Shown here piece after piece: positions 57,101 through 64,000 of a stretch of 64,000 nt of DNA. The stretch comes from Hondaea fermentalgiana (Eukaryota > Sar > Bigyra > Thraustochytrida > Thraustochytriidae). Each line of letters begins with the position of its first letter. Position 1 is the stretch's first letter. Location: the NCBI GenBank assembly GCA_014084085.1, contig NPFB01000076.1, positions 189,849-253,848 on the forward strand. The letters are read 5' to 3'. The position numbers and the translations under genes were made by a program. The notes under the pieces are model-generated. The model was not told the origin of the DNA. It did not search any database and was given only the letters and a program-made list of their open reading frames with translations.

Positions 57101-58590
57101 TGCGGAAAACGAGGAGGATTTGCAAAACCAGCGTCCGTGGTGGAGATGCGAAGGCTCAGGTGGCCTTTGTGGATCCACGGTACAACGGAAAGCGTTCCCA
57201 AGTGAAGAGGGTACCCAAAGAGGGCAAATCGAGTAATAGCCTGAGACACGATCCAGCCCACGGCATAGGGGGCTTTAAGCCATACAAAGCCCGCCAGAGC
57301 GCACGAAAGCGCTAGCCACGCAAGGCGCGATGCAGCATAAGGGGTCACGATGAAGGACACGAGGACCACGGCAATCGTGGCCGCCCCCGCGCGGCGCAAA
57401 AGCTTGAACTCGTCCTCGGCATCAACAGTGTGCCATGCTGACTGCGGGGCGCTGTGTGTCTTGCGCTGCATTTCAGAGCCAATGACATTGCGCCGACTGT
57501 GGCCCTCTTCGAGAGCTTCGTCTTCTTCAACTTCATCGTCTTCTTCATCTTCATCGTCGTCATCATCGTCGTCATCGTCGTCGTCGTTGTCCTCTTCGCC
57601 TTCCTCACCCCGGGGATCATTCGTGGCATCTTCAGGGCAGGCAGGGTCACCGCCTTGATCCTCGACAATCTTGACACCCTTTCTCTCAACTTCGTCTTTT
57701 CTTTCAAGCTCACTACCTTTGTTTGACGGCGGCCCCTGCCCCTTCGCTTTGGTCTGAACTTTCGACCCGCCATTGGTTGGGTCAGAGGCAGGAAAAGGTC
57801 TAAAGGCATCCTGCAGCCTTGGACGAGCCTGGCCATTGGAGCCTTGCGCGTCGCGCCCATTTCCATTCACTAGAGCTGGGGCGGCGTTCGCATGGGTTTC
57901 GTCGAGCGCCTCGAGGTTGTCAAGCCTGAAGTATTGTCGATTTTTGTCGAGGTCACTTGGCAAAGCGGGCAACATGTCACGGACGCTGTCTCCATTACCC
58001 TCTTCGTAGAAACACAGAATCTTGCTCTCGTCATGAGTCTCGTCGAGGCGTGGGGTTTGCGGTTTAGATTCGGACACTTCGCTTGACGCCGGCGTTTGAG
58101 GCGAGTCTTGGTCCGTTTTAGGACGACGGCCGCGATTGATGATACCATTGAATTTGGACGAGAGCTTGGTAAAACGTCGTGCTGGTGACTGCGCCCTTGT
58201 TGAGGATCTTCGTGAGTAGAGGCCCCACGACCGCCCGGAGTCGGGTTCTGCTGCGTCTGTCTCATCCAGGGGCGGTGCGCTGAGCATCAGGCCGTTTGCA
58301 AAGCTTTCGTCGAGTGAATCTGACGTGCGATGGAGATAGCGAAAGGAGGTCTGCTCCCCTTGATAGTCGTCTGCGCCAAGCGAGGTCATGGGCGCGCTGG
58401 CAGGCGTCGAAGCCTCGGGGTTCTGCGGCACGAGCTCGGGTTCGCCGGCGAGAAGCGGCGTCGGGGTGGTCGCGATGGCGTCTTTGATGTGCTGCTGCAG
58501 CGTCAGCGATCGCGGGGGGTGCCTCTTGTGCAGGTGGATGTTTCCGTCCGAGGCCACGGAGTCCACGGAGTGGTGTCTATTGCGCTGCAT
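54196..58590 (-). CDS. large membrane-anchored C2 and PH-like protein, 1464 aa
   Basis: Probable lipid-transfer or membrane-contact protein. The N-terminal 330 residues are disordered and an Asp/Glu run (about 335-365) follows. Hydrophobic segments at about 402-470 (TIAVVLVSFIVTPY, then LAWLALSCALAGFVWL) look like a membrane hairpin. Next comes a beta-rich block (about 480-620, including LGTLSVVPWIHKGHLSLRI, VRLGALARIIM and DVPYIDFESVSVNFEL) reminiscent of bridge-like lipid-transfer modules. A C2 domain at about 870-1000 has KLRVTIIRARNLAP and WQETFEFPV; the calcium Asp residues are only partly present. A PH-like domain is at about 1225-1290. Single exon. A missing SMP domain argues against a true synaptotagmin-type tether. 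Confidence 0.85.
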   Translation of the reverse strand: MQRNRHHSVDSVASDGNIHLHKRHPPRSLTLQQHIKDAIATTPTPLLAGEPELVPQNPEASTPASAPMTSLGADDYQGEQTSFRYLHRTSDSLDESFANGLMLSAPPLDETDAAEPDSGRSWGLYSRRSSTRAQSPARRFTKLSSKFNGIINRGRRPKTDQDSPQTPASSEVSESKPQTPRLDETHDESKILCFYEEGNGDSVRDMLPALPSDLDKNRQYFRLDNLEALDETHANAAPALVNGNGRDAQGSNGQARPRLQDAFRPFPASDPTNGGSKVQTKAKGQGPPSNKGSELERKDEVERKGVKIVEDQGGDPACPEDATNDPRGEEGEEDNDDDDDDDDDDDEDEEDDEVEEDEALEEGHSRRNVIGSEMQRKTHSAPQSAWHTVDAEDEFKLLRRAGAATIAVVLVSFIVTPYAASRLAWLALSCALAGFVWLKAPYAVGWIVSQAITRFALFGYPLHLGTLSVVPWIHKGHLSLRISTTDAGFANPPRFPHKWFIYVGRLDFIVSVRLGALARIIMWRPQSLPLRKVPDFRCVAVVDVPYIDFESVSVNFELCEGRFNINELTKELAEREVISHLMFQHRKAQVWAKLRPWTPAGLISRLYAHSWFHKSVSNAASGAAVLENGSPSHGRQASKSIDDTSSALRGPRLLAQGSLRRMNILQGSSLFATPPPPEPPLVASIKTPAPALDARIANGTVSEMDLMQRCESEAAPRNRVRRQRSYSFGDAKPSTASSSVVSECVSTTLPPPPPPSVITTASTSIASSASSVSSKLKLDSYRRAGVSRLPWKRKSGPLPSAPVEVSPEGSSTQAAVNGALGQEVGKEALSGHGASGHKHRKKSMPKSRPSSAPAADDELHFPDLSHARELLKDELPNKLRVTIIRARNLAPSERTRFSARASADPKVVVKIREHQAVTSTRYKTVKPMWQETFEFPVTDPSAVLHISVLDEDFAQADFLGQWVMTMKYLVVNPAYCWHESAGFQIDNAEHSIRGWFPLMSKKWTRRGECGEIEMHVAWVHDPLYRNYTPPSRSALNYMDQNSRETNLRLGSKDRVMDMLNHVPILFNVQRVTIRKISFFLQDLFRGSVGHAERLRKRGKSSDKASKIRIPSLEWTTSFRPRKGEPGITTYQVLYAFFIRGLVPKVFNQKIFGKALTQTASGFAYNFASSAQSFLRGEFDLKGIVHVGRKIGGEFRIYGRHMRRKFQSEQGQDVRVDAEDDDFLHAQVRCEGILDKASIVGSRNPTEVSLQGRFYKRCFFQLKAHNLYYKRLKGGEARKIELNTIQLVTLDLERRTIFLHRANKLTVLRAAAPGSQSSPSKSSSPSASLRSRGPEDLARESSAIYDVRLSSDLDGKSDGGNSAAWSGSSGGTHSTPPKSVASGRTSASSRLNRIADRYLKSKTKLGSNLKTEATAMNGDGDSDLVGSDDDCRDGDSDEALRQLRAWFEALRSSGINSNILTPQMY

Positions 58591-58608
58591 CCTGGTCGCT
58601 CACGTCGT

Positions 58609-58634
58609 TGCTGCTGCTGCTGCTGCTGCTGCTG
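58609..58634. repeat. (CTG)n repeat
   Basis: About eight CTG units just upstream of the C2/PH gene start, in its likely 5' UTR. Confidence 0.92.
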
Positions 58635-58796
58635 CCGCCTGGTCGCGCCATGCACGAGTCGTGTCGGGCGGACCCGGGCGGCAGCGCGGCGAGAAGCGCA
58701 GAGCAGAGCAGACGAGAGGAGAAATGTCGCGGCGCGTCGGCGTGTCTGCGGCTCGCGAGCCGGGCTGCTCCGCGAGGCGGCGGCGAGCACGGGAGG

Positions 58797-58825
58797 GATG
58801 GATGGATGGATGGATGGATGGATGG
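58797..58825. repeat. GGAT tetranucleotide repeat
   Basis: About seven perfect GGAT units. Confidence 0.93.
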
Positions 58826-59033
58826 CGCCGCGCCGGGTGTTCTCGCCGTGGCGTGCCTCCGCTGGCCGCGGCCGCGCGGGGGCCTGAGTCTGCGCGGCGC
58901 GGGCGGCGCGGCGCGGGCGGAGCGCGCTGCTCTGTGCGCGCGGAGAGGGCAGGGGTGAGCCGGGGCCGCGGCGAGGCGAGGCGAGGCGAGGCTCGCGAAT
59001 GGATTCTGCAGGCAGAGAGAGGAGAGATGGCGA

Positions 59034-59072
59034 GGAAGGAAGGAAGGAAGGAAGGAAGGAAGGAAGGGAGGA
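59034..59072. repeat. GGAA tetranucleotide repeat
   Basis: About nine GGAA/GGGA units. Confidence 0.92.
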
Positions 59073-59832
59073 AGGGAGGGAGAACAAGGAGCGATGAGTA
59101 GGCGAGAGACGAGTGCACACACTCGCGCACGATCCGCGACTCTGACTCGGATCGACTGCGACTGCACAGCGATGCGACCGACGGATGTGATTGATGTGCG
59201 CAGATCTGACAGTGAAGGCAGACATGCCGGAGAGGCTCGCTGATGTGGCCGGCCAGGTGACTCGACCGTGCTGCTGCTGACTGGCAGGGAGCCCGAGAAG
59301 GACGGCATGCCGCCGTGGATGGGCAGGGCAGACTCGAAGGATGAAGAGGAAGGAAGGAATGCGTAACGAAGGACAGAAGAGGAGGCAGGACCGCAAGCAA
59401 CGAAGACATGTCAAAACCAAAGCAGAGGCAGAGAGGCAGGCAGAGCCGGCAAGCAGCTGCAGACCGAAGCAAGCAACTGCAACAAGCAAGCAACCGCCTG
59501 GGACAACAGAAGAGGAGAGGAGAGGGCACGGTCAGCAGCAGCAGCAGCAGTCAGCGCGGCTTCGCGTCAGCAGCACAGCAGCGGCAGCAGCACAGAGAGC
59601 GGAGGAGAGGGCGCAGGCCCGTCCGCAAAGCTGAACGAGGGCGGCGGCCAGGTTGGCTGGCCTTGGCCTGGCTAGGCTTGGCTTGGCCTTGGCTGGCCGT
59701 CGGCCGACCTTGCTTGCCTGCTGCCAGAGCCACTGCTGCTGCTGCTGTGGCCGTGGTCCTGGGGCGAGCCACCGATGGATGCATGAGCGAGCCTTGGTGG
59801 TAGGCCTATGGATGGTAGATGGATGGATGGAT

Positions 59833-59888
59833 GGATGCATGGATGCATGGATGCATGGATGCATGGATGCATGGATGCATGGATGCAT
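59833..59888. repeat. GGATGCAT octamer array, 7 units
   Basis: Seven perfect 8-base units, each containing the palindrome ATGCAT; preceded by GGAT tetramers. Lies 25 bases after TAGGCCTA. Confidence 0.95.
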
Positions 59889-60446
59889 GGAGGCGAGGTG
59901 CGGTCCAAGGAAAACACAAAGCACACGCCGACGGATTCCGATCTGCGCGCACAAGTACGCGTGTATGGGGAGGGGTGGGTGATGGAGAGACAGACAGCAA
60001 CGGCAAGCGAGAGGGATGCAGATCGAGCGGTCGAGGATGTCTTGTCTCCATACTGGCAGCCTGGCTGATGGACGGACAAGTCAGATTCGCTCGCCTGTCC
60101 CTGTCTGTCTCCATCTCTGTATATCTACGTCTCTCTCTCTCTCCGTCTCCTTCTGTCCCCGTCCCCCTTGTGCGAAGGGATTCTCGGCTCTTGTGAGACT
60201 GTGACACTGTCAGTCAGTCTGCAACGGCACTCTGCTCGAGAACAAGGGACTCGACCAAGAACTCAACATCGAGCAAAGCAAACGGGCACAGGAGACGCGC
60301 GCAAGGTAGACAGAAGGCAGGCGCGCCCGAGGAGGGGGTCACGCACACACGCACCTCAGGTCAAAGGGCTGCAGAGCTAGCTAGCTGGCTAGCTAGGGCT
60401 GAAGACCGAACGGGTGAGTGAGAAACATTCGACGACAAGGTGCAGG

Positions 60447-61340
60447 ATGGGCAACAAACCCGGCCATCCCAAACATCCCAAGACCAAGGCCCAAGCCAAG
60501 GCCCAAGGAGGTCCTTCGGACGCAGCTCTGCCCAATGCAGACAAGCACGAGCTTGATAATGCTGCCGCGGACAAAAACGTTCCCGGTCGCAAGTTCAAAA
60601 AGGGATCCATCGTGCCAGAAAACGCTGCTGATCAACAACAGCAACACTCTGCACCTGCAGCAGCACGAGCAGCAGGAGGAGACGATAAAAGTCCGAATGT
60701 GAGCCCCACTGAAAGCACTTCCAACAACGCAACGTCATCTGGAGACGGCGAAAACGCTCCAACACCACGGACGTCCACGCCAACCAAATCGGGTTCGCCT
60801 CGAGGAAATGTACCAACAGAAAACACAAGCCGTCCATCTGCACAAAATTCGCCGCATCCGTCGCCACGCGATGCGGAAAAGTCTTCTGCGGTCGATAGCG
60901 CGAAAGCCTTTGACAATTTCATGGTAGCCTACGTCGACCGCCCAGGGCAACCTCGAAAACCATTGCAACGCGAGGCCATCCGCGATCTTCCGAACCTGCC
61001 GCTTGGTCTTCTATTAGAATCATTTCTCACCCAAGGAGGGAACGCGCTTCCCGACGCACTGACCGTTGAGTCCTTCACAAGCGCTCAAACCGCTTCGCGT
61101 GCTCTTGACACCCCTGAACAAATGCTTGCTTTCATATTTGACACTCTTGCGCAGGTCTACCCAACAAAAGACAAGGACGGCATCGATCTTGAAAAGGCAG
61201 CCGCATGTGTACTCGGCAAATCCGAAAAGGGAGTGAAGTCCGACGAAAAGGATGCTGTTGCATCAGAGACGAAGCAGTTACTTTTGCACGACAAGTCAGC
61301 GTTCATCGAACATTTTCGTAATGTTGTCCCGCTGCCATAA
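60447..61340 (+). CDS. putative N-myristoylated protein, 297 aa
   Basis: Unknown function. Begins MGNKPGHPKHPKTKAQ: Gly2 followed by a basic run, consistent with N-myristoylation and electrostatic membrane binding. Residues 40-160 are disordered with Gln, Ser and Pro. The C-terminal part (about 165-297) is helical: FDNFMVAYVDRP then LREAIRDLPNLPLGLLLESFL-like helices and a VAYV...LPDALTVESF block, and ends in EHFRNVVPLP. The frame extends upstream to GTG only, so the ATG at 60447 is used. Nothing in the C-terminal block matches a family I know. Confidence 0.75.
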   Translation: MGNKPGHPKHPKTKAQAKAQGGPSDAALPNADKHELDNAAADKNVPGRKFKKGSIVPENAADQQQQHSAPAAARAAGGDDKSPNVSPTESTSNNATSSGDGENAPTPRTSTPTKSGSPRGNVPTENTSRPSAQNSPHPSPRDAEKSSAVDSAKAFDNFMVAYVDRPGQPRKPLQREAIRDLPNLPLGLLLESFLTQGGNALPDALTVESFTSAQTASRALDTPEQMLAFIFDTLAQVYPTKDKDGIDLEKAAACVLGKSEKGVKSDEKDAVASETKQLLLHDKSAFIEHFRNVVPLP

Positions 61341-62419
61341 AACTGCGCTTTCGTATTTTGTTTTAAAAATCAATGTACTCTCCACGTTCACGTTAGCAAC
61401 AACAACAACCACTCGATGCTTGAATTTTCTTTTGCCTACTTTTGCGAAGACACCGTGGTGTCAAGATTGGCGACAAGTCAAACAGAAGCCAGCCAACACG
61501 ATTGCGATGTGAATCAGAAAGATCATTTTTCAATTCCAATTCAAATAATACCTTGGGACCTCTTGAAAATGATTTCTTCATTTATTTCATAATTCTATGC
61601 GCCACCATTTCTTCACGCACCTGACGCGGATCGGGGCTTCCTTTTCCTTGCCTCGATGCAAGATTAGAGCGTTTGCGTTGCGTCCCAGATCCCCAGCTCT
61701 TGCGCCGCGTTCGTAGTATTGGCGCGCAAACCTTTTCCGCTTGCCGTACGCGCACTCTTCTTCGTGTTTCGGGATCCATTCTCCTTGCCGCTATGCTTGC
61801 GAGCATGGGTTGATTGACTTGTCGCCTGTAAAAACCCTTTGGAAAAGCTTGCGGCCTCCGGCTCTCCGGCGCGCACTGATGGGAACAGCAAGCACGCGAA
61901 GTGGAGCGACTTGCACGGTTCTGGCTGGCTCAACGGAGCTAGCTGGTGGAGTAGATTGATTGGATCACTTTGACCTGTGGCGTGGTCGAATTTTCTTGCA
62001 TCTCTTTCGGAGCCGAAAACTCCTGGAGAGGTGGCAGGCTGCTCAGCAGCTTAGCGACGGACATTCTGTAGAGTTTCCTTTGAAGAAGCCGCGGGTAAGG
62101 ATTCATTCTTTCTGCCGGAGGCTAAGTTGAATGAAAGAAGAGTGGAAAGGAATGATCGATCAGACTGTTTCCAGCATCAACAACGGCAAACTAGGCGTAT
62201 CGTGGACCAACCTAAACTGACAGAGAAATCGGGCAAAAACTGTGACTGGCACATCCTCCTCGTAAGCCCTGTAAAACCACTTTTTCAGCATCCAAACCTC
62301 ATGATAACATTTATCTGTAGCATATGAAGGCTGTACTGTAAAGCGACTTTGACTTCTTTGAGGCCTCCCATGCCGTGAAATTGTTTTGATTTTTTGGAAA
62401 TGTGCTGCAAATCTTACCG

Positions 62420-62640
62420 CATAATTCAAGTTTTTATCAAATTTATTTCAACTATATACTAAAATATACTTATGAAACAAAATGTTATTTATTTACATTT
62501 AAATTCCGAATAGAGTGAAAGGTCTTCAAAATTTCGAGAATTTATTCAAAATATGTTATTTTTAACTATATGTAATATTTTGATGTATAAAGAGATAAAT
62601 TTTATAAATTTTTGCAAATATAGAAAGTAGCCCAGAGCGT
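62420..62640. other. AT-rich island (about 20% GC)
   Basis: About 220 bases strikingly AT-rich with sharp edges, inside a genome otherwise about 50-60% GC. No gene is seen. Candidates are organellar DNA, a transposon scar or an origin-like region. Confidence 0.7.
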
Positions 62641-63320
62641 AAAACAGATAATGGTCTATTATAGGCCTCTTCATTCTATCATTATAGGGCGGGTGGCCGC
62701 AGCCAAATCTCCACCACCCTGCGGACGGCCGCGACTTGAGCGGCGCCGGGCTGGCCAGGCAGCGTGCGCGCGGGGGAGGCAGACTGCGCTTTTGCCTCTG
62801 CGCGCTCCCTGCCTTTCTCAGGCGTCTCTCGGCTTTGCGGCGCACTCTGTGGAGCGGAGAAGATTTGCTAGATTTTTAGTCGGTCGAAGCGTCAACACGT
62901 GAGCAACGCTCGTCGCGCGAGGTCGCGGAAGCGGGCAGCGACCTGGAAAACGAGGTCTGAGAGACGGAGGGAGGTGTCTTTGCGAGCATTCTCAACTTTT
63001 TTCCTTATCCCGGATCAAGGGAGTGCGTGAGTGGTCTCGAGGTCGTCGTCGTGTCGTCCGCCCACACATCTTGTTGTGGCCTGACCGATAAGACGTGTCA
63101 GAACGAGGTTGGCCCGCGGCGCTTTCAAGGCCCCTGAACAGAGGAAAGACGCTACGGCACAACAAGGACGGGATATTTTCCGTGCAAGACAGCATCAAAC
63201 AAAGCAAAGGACACGTGTACATCTCGATCATTCTGTGAAAGGATCGTGAGGCTCTTCTTGCTCGTGCTGTTTCGGTTGACTCTCTTTCTTTCCTTCTTTA
63301 GTTCTTTCTTTTTGTACAAT

Positions 63321-63341
63321 CGATCGATCGATCGATCGATC
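63321..63341. repeat. (GATC)5 repeat
   Basis: Five GATC units, self-complementary, about 130 bases before the MGC gene. Confidence 0.93.
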
Positions 63342-63471
63342 GGCCCGGGTGCTCCCTCTCCTCTAATTTTGGCTGATAGCCGAAGTGGGGCCAAATTTTC
63401 TCGTGAGATCTCGCTTTGTTTTGTCTCCTCCACATTTTCTGCTCGTGCAAGATTTATTTAGTTTCAGAGCC

Positions 63472-63948
63472 ATGGGTTGTGTTACTTCGACAGAGGACGT
63501 CAAGGAAAGACATAATGTCGAGACGGAGGTTGGCGACGTCAAGTTCTATGGGCCGGCGCCATCGCAAAGCGCCCCCGCGTCAGCCCTCGTGCCGCTCCGG
63601 TACGATGTAGGCAAGATGTCGTCCTCTTCTCGCCAGCATAGTGCAGCCAATGACAGTCGCATGCGGAGACCGCCATCATCATCGACCATTCCAACGGGTG
63701 TAGCTTCCGGCGCAAGTCGTGGCCATGCTCCCTCGACAGGCTCTTCGTCGAATACGCCGCCCCCGATGCCCAAGACCCCGGGTCTCGTTCTCACCGGGGC
63801 TGAAGGTCCTGGCGTTGGCGGTATGCTTAGTCCCGGGGCGACCGCGCACCCTCCTCCCGGAAGCGAATTCAAAGACCGTGTTCAAAAGCAAGATACGAGC
63901 TCTTCTTCGCGACCATCAACCAATTCTGAGATGGTTGCTCTTTCCTGA
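63472..63948 (+). CDS. small dually acylated protein (MGC start), 158 aa
   Basis: Unknown function. Begins MGCVTSTEDVKER: Gly2 for N-myristoylation and Cys3 for palmitoylation, a plasma-membrane anchor. The rest is Ser/Pro/Gly-rich and disordered, with a PPPMPKTPG stretch and no domain. An upstream extension of the frame exists from 63385 (GTG-type start) but lacks the signal. It is complete in the window. Confidence 0.7.
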   Translation: MGCVTSTEDVKERHNVETEVGDVKFYGPAPSQSAPASALVPLRYDVGKMSSSSRQHSAANDSRMRRPPSSSTIPTGVASGASRGHAPSTGSSSNTPPPMPKTPGLVLTGAEGPGVGGMLSPGATAHPPPGSEFKDRVQKQDTSSSSRPSTNSEMVALS

Positions 63949-64000
63949 AGTGCAGGGCCACGAGGAACAAACAAGAAACGTGTATGCCCGCGCGCGCGCG

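Larger units (their letters stand above)
58591..60446. other. long divergent spacer, repeat-rich, no gene seen
   Basis: A 1856-base head-to-head spacer. It has (CTG)n at 58609-58634, GGAT repeats at 58797-58825, GGAA repeats at 59034-59070, TAGGCCTA at 59801-59808, a GGATGCAT array at 59833-59888 and CT runs near 60130. Frames of 300 residues or more on the minus strand are low complexity. Confidence 0.75.
61341..63471. other. long same-strand spacer with an AT-rich island
   Basis: A 2131-base spacer with an AT-rich island at about 62420-62640 and TAGGCCT at 62662-62668. A basic 74-residue minus-strand frame (61582-61806, ATG start) and an 89-residue one (62160-62429) are not convincing. A (GATC)5 run lies at 63321-63341. 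Confidence 0.65.

Noticed and set aside
58503..59529. Three frames of over 240 residues on the minus strand upstream of the C2/PH gene
   Set aside because: Ser/Leu/Arg low complexity from microsatellites; three overlapping frames are equally open.
61582..61806. Basic 74-residue minus frame
   Set aside because: ATG start but no recognised family, no neighbour evidence; kept only as a weak candidate for a last exon.
62160..62429. 89-residue minus frame thought to be a retroelement remnant
   Set aside because: No reverse transcriptase or integrase motif and no terminal repeats were seen.
62420..62640. Calling the AT-rich island mitochondrial DNA
   Set aside because: No mitochondrial gene fragment can be recognised, so origin is left open.
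1..64000. CRISPR array, IS element or bacterial operon
   Set aside because: The window is eukaryotic nuclear DNA; the repeats are microsatellites without spacers of constant length.

Overview
This 64 kb window is nuclear DNA from an intron-poor, GC-rich unicellular eukaryote with a cilium or flagellum. The evidence is spliceosomal introns with GT-AG ends, cytosolic ribosomal protein eL28 beside a mitochondrial bS18, an SLC5 symporter, two kinesins, BBS1 of the BBSome, ubiquilin, and mitochondrial presequences. The compact layout, long single-exon genes, abundant short tandem repeats and gene mix would fit a stramenopile such as a thraustochytrid (Labyrinthulomycetes). That placement is inference; no marker here proves it. 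No CRISPR, operon, rRNA, tRNA or intact transposon was recognised.

I support 28 protein genes plus one decayed ankyrin-like remnant. From left to right they are: acyl-CoA-binding protein (+); a two-PH-domain protein (-); a small mitochondrial protein (-, 1 intron); GMP reductase (+, 1 intron); PH-domain protein (+); kinesin A (-); PP2C phosphatase with NPF motifs (+); SDR-like protein (+); glycosyltransferase-like protein (-); mitochondrial bS18 (-, across a false assembly gap); a disordered putative PP1-docking protein (-); voltage-gated K+ channel with CNBD (+); kinesin B with polyQ (-); coiled-coil protein with QT motifs (+); small coiled-coil protein (-); ubiquilin (+); methyltransferase (-); SLC5 symporter (+, 1 intron); TLC-domain protein (+, 1 intron); a hypothetical protein (-); eL28 (+); BBS1 (-); PPP phosphatase (+); folylpolyglutamate synthase (-); acid-lipase-like hydrolase (+); a large membrane-anchored C2/PH protein (-); and two small N-myristoylation-type proteins (+,+).

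Genes alternate strands to an unusual degree: 20 of 27 neighbouring pairs are on opposite strands. Most promoters are therefore shared divergent spacers and most 3' ends face each other. The divergent spacers hold nearly all the simple repeats and a recurrent TAGGCCT motif. The four introns all lie near the 5' ends of their coding regions. Two 100-N gaps occur. The first is flanked by the same 22 bases on both sides, so it is an artefact; closing it restores the start of the bS18 gene.

There is no operon-like pathway. Themes that recur are phosphatase signalling (PP2C, PPP and a PP1-docking candidate), microtubule and ciliary transport (two kinesins, BBS1, and a coiled-coil protein with LC8-like motifs), membrane and lipid handling (ACBP, PH/C2 proteins, TLC, lipase), and nucleotide/folate metabolism (GMP reductase, FPGS). 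Many conceptual reading frames begin at GTG or TTG; I moved each of these starts to the first credible ATG.
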